From the NCBI RefSeq assembly GCF_005848555.1, contig NZ_CP040518.1:1-64000 (forward strand): a stretch of DNA of 64,000 nucleotides, in the 5' to 3' direction. The notes beneath the pieces are model-generated. The model did not search any database and was not told where the DNA came from. It saw only the letters and a program-made list of their open reading frames with translations. Below are positions 41,238 through 49,323 of this stretch, piece after piece. The stretch comes from Blautia sp. SC05B48. Lineage in GTDB: Bacteria; Bacillota; Clostridia; Lachnospirales; Lachnospiraceae. How positions within the stretch are numbered: position 1 is the first letter of the stretch; every line of letters begins with the position of its first letter. The position numbers were made by a program, and so were the translations under genes.

Positions 41238-43604
41238 TCAAGTAAACCTCTTCCAGAATGTCTCCACTGCGCCTTCTACCGTATCCAGCCTGCAGCCTGT
41301 ACGGTCCTGCCATTCCCGGGGAAAGATTTCCTGGTAATCTCGGTCCCAGAAGCGGTCATCCAGAAGCAATATCACGCCTTTATCCTCTTTTGTGCGGATC
41401 ACGCGCCCGGCGGCCTGAAGCACCTTGTTCATACCCGGATAGCGATATGCATAATCAAAACCACAGTGATTCTTTTTATCGTAATACTCTTTCAGGATCT
41501 CACGCTGACTGCCGATCTGGGGAAGTCCGGTTCCTACGATCACTGCCCCGATCAGACTTTCCCCTGTCAGATCAACACCCTCGGAAAAAATCCCTCCAAG
41601 GACACAGAACCCTACCAGGGTACCTTCCCGTTCCTGAAATTCCTCCAAAAATCCTTCCCGTTCCTTTTCTGTCATATCCGGTGTCTGACACACGCAGCGC
41701 ACCCAGTCTACGGAAAATTCTTCCTCATAAACCTGCAGTACGTCTTCCATAAGACGATACGACGGAAAAAACACCATATAATTTCCCGGCCTCTGCCAGA
41801 CACACCTGGCAATATATCCGGCGATCTTCCGGTATTCTGCACGATTTCTCCGGGTATACCGGCTGCTTACATCGCTGCCGATAAGAATCCTGCGGTTTTC
41901 TTTTGGGAAAGGAGACTGCACATAAATCCCATAGGCATCACGGTCTGTTGTCAAAAGCTCCCGGTAATAGAGCATTGGAAACATTGTAGCTGAAAAGAAA
42001 ATAGCACTTCTCCCTTTTTTCAGGTATTCTCCCAGATTTTCTGCCGGGTTCACACAGAACAATCTCAGGCGAAATCCTTCTTCCACGTGGTTTTCGGTAT
42101 ACACCACATAATTTTCATCTACCAGTTCTGAAACATTTAAAAAATCACGCACTATAAAATAAAATTCCAGGATTTCCCTGCGCAGTTCTTCTTCCAGCTC
42201 TTTTTCCTCCAGGATTTCTTCCAGTTCACCTGATATTGTAAGAAATGTGATCGGCAGTACTCCGGGATTGGGCAGCACCTGATACCCTTTTCCCGTTTCC
42301 GCAAGGTTCTCTTCCAGTTCCATCATCTGGCGATTTGCTTTGTCCAGCGTTCTGGCCAGTTTTGAAAAACGCTTTTTTATCTTCTTTCGAAGGGCGACCA
42401 GACTCCGACGGGAAATACCGGCACTGTACATCTCTCTGCCACGTTCTACCAGATTATGGGCCTCATCGATCAGAAAAATATGATCCCCGGAAATATTTTC
42501 CCCGAAAAAACGTTTCAGATGAACATTGGGATCAAACACGTAATTATAATCACAGATGATCCCGTCTACCCAGATTGAGAGATCCAGACACATTTCAAAA
42601 GGGCATACATGCCATTTTTCTGCATGAGCACGGATCACTTCTCTGGAATATACCTCTTCTGTGGTCCAGAGCTCATAAACCGCATCATTTACCCGGTCAA
42701 AATGTCCCTTTGCATAAGGACATTTCTCCGGTGTACATTCCGGAGTATCCTGAAAACACAGTTTTTCCTTTGCCGTGATCGCCGTCACCTTGAATTTCAG
42801 ACCTTTTTCCCGCAGGATATGGAATGCCTCCTGCGCCACAGTTCCTGTGATGGTTTTTGCGGTAAGATAAAAAAGTGTTTCCCCTTTTCCCTCACCGATA
42901 GCGCGCACCGAAGGAAAAATGGCAGACATGGTTTTTCCCACGCCGGTAGGTGCCTGGACAAATAAGGTCTTCCCGCTGGAAACCGTATGGTACACACCAC
43001 TAACGATATCCCGCTGTCCCTCTCTATATGGAAACGGAAACTGCAGATCCTTCATGGATGCATTCCTCTCTTTTTTCCAGTTAAGGGAATATGCGATCCA
43101 TTTGTGATAGGCATCCAGAAGCTTCTGATACCAGCCTTTAAGCTCCTCTATGGAAAAATCCTCACGAAATCTCCTGGTTTCTTCCGTCTCAAGATGAGCG
43201 TAGGTCATCTGAATGTGGATTTCTGAAATCCCCTCTTTTTCTCCCCAGATCAGTCCGTAACACATAGCCTGGGCACGGTGAACCGCTACTGGTATGTCCA
43301 TTGCCTGGACATTTCCGTAAGTTCCCTTGATCTCGTCAATATAAACGGCTCCGTCCTCTGTAAAGATCCCGTCTGCACGGCCCTCAACCTGAATGACCAC
43401 ATCGTCGTATTCACTTTCTTTTTTCAGAGAAACCTCTGCCTGATAATCGCCCTTCATACTCCGCTGTATCTTGCGGTGAAGCCTTCCGCCTTTTAACATG
43501 GCTTCCTTATCTCCGGATGTCCCACTGCTGTTATCCAGATCTCCGCTCCTCAGTATAAATTCCACAAGATTTCTGACAGAAATCCGTACTCTTGGTTTTT
43601 CCAT
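41238..43604 (-). CDS. Rad3/XPD-DinG-type DNA helicase fused to a PD-(D/E)XK nuclease-like domain
   Basis: 788 residues from the ATG at 43604 (GGGAGTG upstream). Residues about 1-190 have the RecB/Cas4-type nuclease pattern: LHRKIQ, GRADGIF...VYIDEIKG (D and ExK) and HRAQAMCYG (Q-x-x-x-Y). The helicase follows: Walker A APTGVGKT near 222, four Cys for a 4Fe-4S cluster (LCF, PEC, EKC and HVCPFEMC, about 280-350), DEAH box LIDEAHNL near 385, and motif VI QAAGRVIRT near 735. A 5'-3' repair or recombination helicase is expected. Whether the nuclease is active is not known. No phage or defence genes adjoin it. Confidence 0.85.
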   Translation of the reverse strand: MEKPRVRISVRNLVEFILRSGDLDNSSGTSGDKEAMLKGGRLHRKIQRSMKGDYQAEVSLKKESEYDDVVIQVEGRADGIFTEDGAVYIDEIKGTYGNVQAMDIPVAVHRAQAMCYGLIWGEKEGISEIHIQMTYAHLETEETRRFREDFSIEELKGWYQKLLDAYHKWIAYSLNWKKERNASMKDLQFPFPYREGQRDIVSGVYHTVSSGKTLFVQAPTGVGKTMSAIFPSVRAIGEGKGETLFYLTAKTITGTVAQEAFHILREKGLKFKVTAITAKEKLCFQDTPECTPEKCPYAKGHFDRVNDAVYELWTTEEVYSREVIRAHAEKWHVCPFEMCLDLSIWVDGIICDYNYVFDPNVHLKRFFGENISGDHIFLIDEAHNLVERGREMYSAGISRRSLVALRKKIKKRFSKLARTLDKANRQMMELEENLAETGKGYQVLPNPGVLPITFLTISGELEEILEEKELEEELRREILEFYFIVRDFLNVSELVDENYVVYTENHVEEGFRLRLFCVNPAENLGEYLKKGRSAIFFSATMFPMLYYRELLTTDRDAYGIYVQSPFPKENRRILIGSDVSSRYTRRNRAEYRKIAGYIARCVWQRPGNYMVFFPSYRLMEDVLQVYEEEFSVDWVRCVCQTPDMTEKEREGFLEEFQEREGTLVGFCVLGGIFSEGVDLTGESLIGAVIVGTGLPQIGSQREILKEYYDKKNHCGFDYAYRYPGMNKVLQAAGRVIRTKEDKGVILLLDDRFWDRDYQEIFPREWQDRTGCRLDTVEGAVETFWKRFT

Positions 43605-43707
43605 ATTTTCACTCCCGGCAGCTGCCGGAATTCCAGCCCGGCAACTATTCTTTTTCCATGCTATACCAGAATTATACCATAAAATATGATCCGAAAGCTC
43701 CCCATAA

Positions 43708-43751
43708 TAAAAAGGACGCATGTTCTGCTTTTCTTCTCATGAACTGCGCCC
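43708..43751 (-). terminator. Terminator of the HPr-like gene
   Basis: Eleven paired bases with one bulged A and a G-U (GGGCGCA-GTTC / GAACATGCGTCC), then TTTTTATT on the minus strand. Confidence 0.75.
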
Positions 43752-43782
43752 TTTTATCACCGTTTTTCCTTATTCATATTTC

Positions 43783-44004
43783 TCAACCTACTGCATACTT
43801 GGAAAGAACACGGTTAAAATCCTCATCTTCTCCGTAACACTTTACTGTCAGAGTCTTTGTCAGATCCAGACTCAAAAGTCCGAGGATCGACTTTGCGTCA
43901 ATGATAATACGGTTATAAAATACATCAATATCAAATTTACATTTGCTGGCTGCACTGACAAACTCCTGTGCACTTTTTTCATCCAGTTTGATCTGTTTCT
44001 CCAT
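43783..44004 (-). CDS. HPr-like protein lacking the phosphorylatable histidine
   Basis: 73 residues. The sequence from VSAASKCKFDIDV to AKSILGLLSLDL and the end aligns with HPr residues about 20-80. The N-terminal loop that carries His 15 in HPr (GIHARPA) is missing; KSAQEF stands there. The regulatory Ser 46 block KSILGLLSL is kept. It therefore cannot accept phosphate from EI in the usual way and may act as a Crh-like regulator through Ser phosphorylation. Own promoter and terminator. The catalytic-type HPr is encoded at 49324. Confidence 0.8.
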   Translation of the reverse strand: MEKQIKLDEKSAQEFVSAASKCKFDIDVFYNRIIIDAKSILGLLSLDLTKTLTVKCYGEDEDFNRVLSKYAVG

Positions 44005-44041
44005 GGCTGACTGCCTGCCTTTCTGATTTTTTTATATGTCA

Positions 44042-44070
44042 GTTTTACACAAAAGTTAAGTTTTTGTCAA
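44042..44070 (-). promoter_or_regulatory. Promoter of the HPr-like gene
   Basis: TTGACA (44065-44070), 17 bp, TAAAAC (44042-44047) on the minus strand. The DNA from 44071 to 44169 upstream shows no gene or motif. Confidence 0.65.
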
Positions 44071-44169
44071 TACTGTTTATTTCATATCAAGCATTTTTCG
44101 ACACAATGTACAATATCTTTGTCTTTCCTTTGGAAATCCTGTTGAATTTGATTGTATTATTTTTAGTCC

Positions 44170-44217
44170 AAAAAAATCCGCCGCCGGACGTGTAATATAC
44201 TGTCCTGCGACGGATTT
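44170..44217 (-). terminator. Second terminator downstream of aspartokinase
   Basis: Arms AAATCCGTCGC...GGAC / GTCC...GGCGGCGGATT with a T7 run (plus-strand A run 44171-44176) on the minus strand. It lies about 110 bp after a first hairpin at 44296-44323. Confidence 0.8.
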
Positions 44218-44229
44218 AATCAATCGGAT

Positions 44230-44318
44230 ATAAACAAAATCCGTTTCCGGATTTAATCGATCGGATATTCGGAATCCGCTTCGCTACTTCCTCATAAACA
44301 AAATCCGTTTCCGGATTT
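44230..44318. repeat. Direct repeat pair and dispersed hairpin repeat copy 2
   Basis: A 25-bp sequence (ATAAACAAAATCCGTTTCCG and five more) occurs at 44230-44254 and again at 44294-44318. Between them, 44262-44297 is the second copy of the repeat at 38821. The flanking TTAATC(A/G)ATCGGATAT also occurs twice (44216 and 44253). The region looks like a small array of hairpin units built up behind the aspartokinase gene. Confidence 0.75.
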
Positions 44319-44323
44319 TGTTT
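44296..44323 (-). terminator. Hairpin directly after the aspartokinase stop codon
   Basis: Perfect 12-base arms AAACAAAATCCG / CGGATTTTGTTT with a GAAA tetraloop on the minus strand; it overlaps the stop codon. The T tract is short (GTTTAT). Confidence 0.65.
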
Positions 44324-45641
44324 ATATTCGTGTCAGAACAAAAATATCGTAGATTGCTCTGACTGCTTTTTCGAAATCACGGTTCTCTACACCGATGATG
44401 ATATTCAGCTCACTGGAACCCTGGTCGATCATTTTTACATTTACATTTGCATGGGCAAGAGCAGAGAAGATCCTTCCTGCAGTGCCTCTCTGGGATTTCA
44501 TTCCACGACCAACAACTGCGATCAGTGCAAGGTCAGATTCCATCTCCACAAAATCAGGCTGTACCAGACGGTGGATACCTGCGATAACCTGCTGCTCTTT
44601 CTCCTCAAATTCGTCCTGATGAACATATACAGTCATGGTATCGATTCCGGATGGTACATGCTCAAAGCTGATCCCCTGATCTTCAAATACCTGAAGTACC
44701 TTGCGTCCGAACCCAATCTCACTGTTCATCATGGATTTCTCGATATTAATAGAGCAGAAGCCTTTCTTTCCGGCGATACCGGTAATAGTAAATTTCGGCT
44801 TCTTACAGGTGCTCTCTACGATCAGAGTACCTTTATCCTCCGGGCTGTTTGTGTTACGGATATTGATCGGAATTCCCTCTTTACGAACCGGGAAAATGGC
44901 ATCCTCATGAAGAACAGTAGCTCCCATGTAGGAAAGCTCACGAAGTTCTCTGTATGTGATTGCCTCGATAGGCTCCGGATTGTGAACGATGCGTGGATCT
45001 GTTACAAGAAAACCGGAAACGTCCGTCCAGTTCTCATAAATATCTGCATGAATAGCTTTTGCAACCAGAGATCCGGTCACATCAGAACCACCTCTGGAAA
45101 ATGTCTTTACCGTGCCATCTGCACATGCGCCGTAAAATCCCGGAATAACCGCATGCTGGGATTTGCTGAGTTTTTTGGAAAGGAGTTTATTGGTCTCCTC
45201 CGCTTCCAGATTACCAGCTTTATCAAAACGGATCACAGAAGCTGCATCCACAAAATCATATCCAAGGTATGCAGCCATGATCTTACCATTGAGGAACTCT
45301 CCTCTGGATGCCGCATACTGGATTCCTGCCTGTGCACGGAAATCTTCATCGATTTTCTTGAACTCCTCCTCAAGAGAAAGGCTCAGTCCGAGACCCTTGA
45401 TGATCTCATAATATCGCGCCTTGATCGCATTAATCTTCTCAGTGATATCCTCCCCTTTAGATGCTGCGTCATAACATCCATAAAGCATATCAGTCACTTT
45501 GATATCATCGTCAAATCTCTTTCCCGGAGCTGACGGAACTACATAACGGCGGCTCTCATCACTACGGATAATATCGCCCACTTTCTGGAACTGCTCCGCA
45601 TTTGCAAGAGAACTTCCACCGAATTTTACAACTTTTTTCAT
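44322..45641 (-). CDS. Aspartate kinase
   Basis: 439 residues from the ATG at 45641 (GAGAGGTGTTATC). Kinase motif KFGGSSLA at residues 5-12; SRGGSDVTGSL near 200 and DPRIV near 230 are the catalytic blocks; two C-terminal ACT domains follow from about 300 (ITGIAGKKGFCSINIEKS; ALIAVVGRGMKSQRGTAGRI). It phosphorylates aspartate, the first step to lysine, threonine and methionine. This single-chain form with a long ACT region resembles the ThrA/LysC-3 type and is likely feedback-controlled by lysine or threonine. No lysine riboswitch is present in its leader. Confidence 0.93.
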   Translation of the reverse strand: MKKVVKFGGSSLANAEQFQKVGDIIRSDESRRYVVPSAPGKRFDDDIKVTDMLYGCYDAASKGEDITEKINAIKARYYEIIKGLGLSLSLEEEFKKIDEDFRAQAGIQYAASRGEFLNGKIMAAYLGYDFVDAASVIRFDKAGNLEAEETNKLLSKKLSKSQHAVIPGFYGACADGTVKTFSRGGSDVTGSLVAKAIHADIYENWTDVSGFLVTDPRIVHNPEPIEAITYRELRELSYMGATVLHEDAIFPVRKEGIPINIRNTNSPEDKGTLIVESTCKKPKFTITGIAGKKGFCSINIEKSMMNSEIGFGRKVLQVFEDQGISFEHVPSGIDTMTVYVHQDEFEEKEQQVIAGIHRLVQPDFVEMESDLALIAVVGRGMKSQRGTAGRIFSALAHANVNVKMIDQGSSELNIIIGVENRDFEKAVRAIYDIFVLTRI

Positions 45642-45726
45642 GATAACACCTCTCACCTGTAATTTCGACTTCCAGCGCTGCATTTTCACCATTCACTGCA
45701 ACGCTTTACCACAGAAACCTACGGCT

Positions 45727-45755
45727 ATTTTATTGAATAATTTGTAGTTTTGCAA
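45727..45755 (-). promoter_or_regulatory. Promoter of aspartokinase
   Basis: TTGCAA (45750-45755), 17 bp, TAAAAT (45727-45732) on the minus strand. The 80-nt leader has an eight-base hairpin GCGTTGCA/TGCAGCGC but no T tract. Confidence 0.6.
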
Positions 45756-45823
45756 GCCTTTCTGTAACATTTCTGCAAAAAAAGTCAAATTATACAAGAG
45801 AAAAGTATCTCCTGACCGGTTTC

Positions 45824-46105
45824 TTATGCACAGTACTGCTTCAGAATGTTCTCAAGAGCTGCAGCGCTGCTTGTATGACAGCGGCATACCGGAATGGATT
45901 TTTTCTTTGCTTCTTCAACTGCGCAGTTTACCATTTTGTGGGAAACAGTACTTGTGAACAGGATCATCAGATCCGGCACCCCGATCTTTTTCTTCATGGC
46001 TCCTTTTTCCTTGGCAAAGACTTTCGCCTTGCATCCGAAGCCTTTACAGATATCCTCATACTGACATACCATTCTTTCATTACCGCCTACAATTACAACG
46101 CTCAT
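45824..46105 (-). CDS. DUF2325 protein
   Basis: 93 residues with an N-terminal MSVVIVGGNERM, the DUF2325 start, and VPDLMILFTSTVSHKMV near residue 43-59. Cys residues occur in CQYEDICKGFGC, CAVEEA, CRCHTSS and QYCA. The family is a small Rossmann-like domain of unknown function, found near metal-uptake or redox genes; that link is from memory of genomic contexts. It is transcribed alone from a promoter with an inverted repeat at its start site. Confidence 0.85.
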   Translation of the reverse strand: MSVVIVGGNERMVCQYEDICKGFGCKAKVFAKEKGAMKKKIGVPDLMILFTSTVSHKMVNCAVEEAKKKSIPVCRCHTSSAAALENILKQYCA

Positions 46106-46182
46106 AATTCACTCTCCTTTGATCTCTGAACTTTTATATGACTGTTTCAATGTTATTTTAAACTAACTTCATTTTCAAAATA

Positions 46183-46206
46183 ATGAGTTAGTGTTTGCTA
46201 ACTCAT
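46183..46206. promoter_or_regulatory. Perfect inverted repeat at the DUF2325 start site (operator candidate)
   Basis: ATGAGTTAG-TGTTTG-CTAACTCAT: nine-base perfect arms. It lies 5 bp downstream of the -10 box, over the predicted start point, where a repressor would act. A looser half-site AACTAACTT is at 46161. The TTAG/CTAA half-sites recall DtxR/IdeR-type metal boxes, a weak analogy. Confidence 0.65.
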
Positions 46207-46211
46207 TTATT

Positions 46212-46240
46212 ATAATATCATCACTTAAAAAGTTTGTCAA
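46212..46240 (-). promoter_or_regulatory. Promoter of the DUF2325 gene
   Basis: TTGACA (46235-46240), 17 bp, TATTAT (46212-46217) on the minus strand. The -35 box lies only 9 bp beyond the end of the trmO gene. Confidence 0.75.
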
Positions 46241-46248
46241 AGGTATTT

Positions 46249-46938
46249 TTAAATTTTGTCTGATTTTTTATATTCTGTGATCTCACATACTGTAAGTATG
46301 CCGTTTTTTACCTGAAAACGAACATCCATCCCTGCAAAAGGCATTCCGTATATCCTCTCCGGATCTTTCTGGTAGGCAGGCCTCGGATCTTCTCTGAGCA
46401 CACCTTCCAATGCAGAAAGCTTGTCCTCCGGGATCCTTGCCTTCCATTCTTCCGGGATTTCCACCTGTAGAAACTGCTGCTCCACCTTCGTCGCAAAGCC
46501 GCCCAGTGCTTCCGGATGACAGTCTGCCACAGGCAGATATGGCTTGATATCATAGATGGGGGTTCCGTCCATCAGGTCCGCACCGGATACGATCAGTACA
46601 GGAGCTTCTTTACTTTCCATGTCGATCTTTTCAAGCTTCACACAGGATAAGCCTACAGGATTAGGGCGGAAGGGCGATCTGGTGGCAAATACACCCATCC
46701 TTTCATTTCCGCCCAGACGTGGCGGACGTACCGTAGGGGACCAGTTCTCACGGATTGACTGTGAAAACTCCCACAGCAGCCAGATATGCGAAAAATCTTC
46801 CAGTCCCTTTACCGCTTCACGCACCCGGTATTCCGGTTCAAAAACAATACAGGCTGCCAGTTCTTCCACTCGGCCGCTCTGACGTGGGATTCCGAATTTT
46901 GTCGGAAAATCACTTCTGATCCTTGCGATTATCTTCAT
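46249..46938 (-). CDS. trmO: tRNA (N6-threonylcarbamoyl-A37) N6-methyltransferase TrmO
   Basis: 229 residues of the TrmO/TsaA (YaeB) family. It uses SAM to methylate t6A37 of tRNA-Thr. Marks: FGIPRQSG near residue 16, FSHIWLLWEF near 49, PRLGGNERMGVFATRSPFRP near 73-92 and NPVGLSCVKL. The C-terminal part (from about 150) is the extra lobe of the full-length bacterial type. A substrate, tRNA-Thr(GGT), is encoded at 23072. Confidence 0.92.
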   Translation of the reverse strand: MKIIARIRSDFPTKFGIPRQSGRVEELAACIVFEPEYRVREAVKGLEDFSHIWLLWEFSQSIRENWSPTVRPPRLGGNERMGVFATRSPFRPNPVGLSCVKLEKIDMESKEAPVLIVSGADLMDGTPIYDIKPYLPVADCHPEALGGFATKVEQQFLQVEIPEEWKARIPEDKLSALEGVLREDPRPAYQKDPERIYGMPFAGMDVRFQVKNGILTVCEITEYKKSDKI

Positions 46939-47024
46939 ATCGCCCTTCTCCTTTTACCTGCCAAAGAAATATCTCTTGCGTCTGTTACATAATTCTGCCT
47001 CCAATGGCTGTTCTGCCATTCCCG

Positions 47025-47891
47025 TCAGATCCGCTTGTAAGCAACACAGTTTTTTTGCCGCTTGGCCTGATAGAGAAGCTTGTCCGCTTCTACCACTCCA
47101 TCTCTGACCTTACAGTTTCCATATACACCTCCCACGCTCGTGGAAAGCCGGATTTCTTTGTATTCCGGCACATCTGCCATTGCGATCTCTTTCCGGATAT
47201 CTTCCAGCTTCTGCTGAAATACCTTTTCCGGAATTTCTTCAAACATCAGAAGAAATTCGTCTCCTCCATAACGCAGTACCACGTCATTTGCCCGCACATG
47301 ATCAAAAATCGTTCTGACAATGGTGCACAACGCCTCATCTCCGGCTACATGGCCATAGCTGTCATTGATCTGTTTAAAATTATCCACGTCGATCATAGCT
47401 ATAGCCACCATCTTATCCAGGGGTTTCAGCTGTTCCTCAAAATACCTCCGGTTTCTGGCACCAGTCAGCGGATCTTCATATAATTCCCGGTTGAATTTGC
47501 TGATCTTATCGATCAGAGGCCCGCTTCCGTAAGCTCCCAGAAAAATCTTATCCGTCATTTTAAAGACCATTTCCATAACAAGAGGTGTCCCGTCTATAAC
47601 CACATATTTGGCGATCACCTGATAAATGTCATCATTGACGAACTCAAATTTCGTCATTCTGTTTTTGCGGGCAAAAACTTTGGCAGAAATACAGTTCTCA
47701 CATCTTCTGTTTTTATTCCACACTGCAAAGCATTTATGTTCTGCTTCATAAGAGCAATCATCTGAGCCAATATTTACCGGAGCTGTACGGCTGACATCCA
47801 CCAGTCTTACAATGTCAAAAACCGTCTTTAGAATTTCTATTTCTTTATTTACTTCCTGGGCAGTCATAAATACGCCCTTATCTTTATTCAT
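47025..47891 (-). CDS. GGDEF diguanylate cyclase with cysteine-containing sensor domain
   Basis: 288 residues from the ATG at 47891 (CAGGAAAATACT). The upstream extension to 47948 lies inside a palindromic element, so it was not used. The N-terminal 130 residues hold DDCSYEAEHKCFAVW and RRCENCISAK, a Cys pattern that could bind a metal or cluster, followed by a PAS-like strand set. The GGDEF domain (about 140-288) has the intact signature RYGGDEF and an RAND inhibitory I-site five residues before it, so active, product-inhibited c-di-GMP synthesis is expected. No membrane segment. Confidence 0.92.
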   Translation of the reverse strand: MNKDKGVFMTAQEVNKEIEILKTVFDIVRLVDVSRTAPVNIGSDDCSYEAEHKCFAVWNKNRRCENCISAKVFARKNRMTKFEFVNDDIYQVIAKYVVIDGTPLVMEMVFKMTDKIFLGAYGSGPLIDKISKFNRELYEDPLTGARNRRYFEEQLKPLDKMVAIAMIDVDNFKQINDSYGHVAGDEALCTIVRTIFDHVRANDVVLRYGGDEFLLMFEEIPEKVFQQKLEDIRKEIAMADVPEYKEIRLSTSVGGVYGNCKVRDGVVEADKLLYQAKRQKNCVAYKRI

Positions 47892-47936
47892 AGTATTTTC
47901 CTGCGTTTCTGAAATATTATATACATCCATGATAAC

Positions 47937-48081
47937 ATTACTGTTCACCCCGTTCTCAGTAACACGCTTCGCGATGCACAGAATTTATGCTGATCGCATA
48001 AATTCGCGCAGTATGTCTCGGGTTTTCTGTGACCTTCGCTCACAAAAAACACATCGCGGAATATTACCAGTGAACAGTAAT
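47937..48081. repeat. 145-bp nested palindromic element
   Basis: Outer arms ATTACTGTTCAC / GTGAACAGTAAT (47937-47948, 48070-48081) are perfect 12-base inverted repeats. Inside lie a second near-pair TTCGCGATG / CATCGCGGAA, a perfect ten-base hairpin GAATTTATGC / GCATAAATTC around 47981-48005, and TGTGA-ccttcg-TCACA near 48030. It carries no gene. The layout is that of a MITE or REP-like element, or of a structured RNA. Confidence 0.7.
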
Positions 48082-48179
48082 ATGATAACACATCGTACAT
48101 TAATTCACAATTGTATTTCATCGTCGTTTGTGCTATTGTATAGTATATAAGAAGTAATATTTTTATCAGGAGGTTTCAT

Positions 48180-48434
48180 ATGGCACAGAGACGTACAAAG
48201 ATAGAAGTACTCAATGAGAAAATTTCCAAAGTAGATTCCAAGATTGCTGCCTACACCGAAAAGATAGCAGCGCTGGAGGATGAAAAAACTGCACTGGCAG
48301 CTCAGCTGGATGAGATCCGCAAAGCTGAGCAAAAAGCAAAGGAAGCTACCGAACTGAAACGTCTGCTCAAGCTGATGCACAAAAAAGATATTTCCGTGGA
48401 AGATCTGGAATCCATGATCTCCAAGGAAGATTGA
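48180..48434 (+). CDS. Small coiled-coil protein of unknown function
   Basis: 84 residues. Almost the whole chain (about residues 8-60) is a charged heptad pattern (VDSKIAAYTEKIAALEDEKTAL), so a two-stranded coiled coil is predicted. The C-terminal 25 residues (HKKDISVEDLESMIS) resemble a short helix hairpin. Strong ribosome binding site AGGAGGTTTCAT. A possible promoter is TTGTAT (48111) with TATTGT (48134) at 17 bp. It ends in a bidirectional terminator. Confidence 0.65.
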   Translation: MAQRRTKIEVLNEKISKVDSKIAAYTEKIAALEDEKTALAAQLDEIRKAEQKAKEATELKRLLKLMHKKDISVEDLESMISKED

Positions 48435-48452
48435 GACAGATCCTTAACGAAT

Positions 48453-48496
48453 AAAAAACCGGTTTACGAAGAATTTTTCTTCCAAACCGGTTTTTT
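48453..48496. terminator. Bidirectional terminator
   Basis: Perfect 13-base arms AAAAAACCGGTTT / AAACCGGTTTTTT (48453-48465, 48484-48496) with an inner GAAGAA/TTCTTC hairpin. T runs at both ends serve the coiled-coil gene (plus) and the fructose operon (minus). Confidence 0.9.
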
Positions 48497-48509
48497 ATTT
48501 GTGATCTTT

Positions 48510-49253
48510 CTATGATACGATCTGTATATTTCTGCAATCTTTATATTCTTTGGAACAGCTTTCCGTCAGAATTACCGCTCCGTCAAATGAAAAGAATGTC
48601 ACCGCACTGATCTGTCCGAATTTGGAGCTGTCAGACACCACGTACTTTTCCAGACACTGCTCCATGGCTGTTCGCTTTACCAGTGCCTCATTGGATTCCG
48701 GCGTGGTAAAACCTTCTCTCTGAGTCATCCCATTGGTCCCGAAAAAGCCCTTGGTAAAATGATAATTCTTCAGCATCTGCATGGCCTGACTTCCGATCAC
48801 AGCTTCCGTAGATCCCTTCAGCTCTCCGCCGATCAGCAATACACGAACTCCCATCTGAGCCAGAGCCCTGGCATGGGAAACACCATTGGTGACAAAAGTC
48901 GCCCCGGAGCCTTCCAGATGTTCCAACATATATCCGGTAGTCGTTCCCGCGTCCAGATACACAAAATCTTCCGGACGGATCAGAGCTGCCGCATAGGCTG
49001 CGATCTTCTTTTTTTCTTCAATATTCAGCTCAACTTTCTGGGCTACGGTAGGCTCATAGGCATTGACAGTATGTTCCAGCGCTACCGCACCGCCAAAAAC
49101 CCTGGTCAGCCTCCCCGCCTTGTAAAGCGCCGTGATGTCTCTGCGGACCGTAGATTCCGATGCATCCAGGATATCTTTCAGCTCTGTTACCGTAACACTG
49201 TTTTTTTCTCTGAGAAGGCCGAGTATGATCTCGTATCTCTGCTCCGTCAGCAT
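48510..49253 (-). CDS. fruR: DeoR-family transcriptional regulator of the fructose operon
   Basis: 247 residues from the ATG at 49253 (AAGGAGGAAAAGGA). N-terminal DeoR helix-turn-helix (VTVTELKDILDASESTVRRD, residues 20-39) and a C-terminal sugar-phosphate isomerase-like sensor domain with YLDAGTTTGYM near 95 and KGFFGTNG near 165. Such FruR proteins sense fructose-1-phosphate and repress the fruRKA genes. Here it is the last gene of its operon and not the first. Confidence 0.88.
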   Translation of the reverse strand: MLTEQRYEIILGLLREKNSVTVTELKDILDASESTVRRDITALYKAGRLTRVFGGAVALEHTVNAYEPTVAQKVELNIEEKKKIAAYAAALIRPEDFVYLDAGTTTGYMLEHLEGSGATFVTNGVSHARALAQMGVRVLLIGGELKGSTEAVIGSQAMQMLKNYHFTKGFFGTNGMTQREGFTTPESNEALVKRTAMEQCLEKYVVSDSSKFGQISAVTFFSFDGAVILTESCSKEYKDCRNIQIVS

Positions 49254-49323
49254 TCCTTTTCCTCCTTCAAAAAAAACATCCCGATCACCGGACCGGGATG
49301 CCTTCTGTTCACTCATTCTGAGA

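Noticed and set aside
44451-45533. 360-codon plus-strand frame
   Set aside because: Antisense to the aspartokinase gene, which has complete motifs.
45642-45726. Possible lysine riboswitch or T-box before aspartokinase
   Set aside because: The leader of about 80 nt is too short and has no L-box or T-box motif; only a small hairpin is present.
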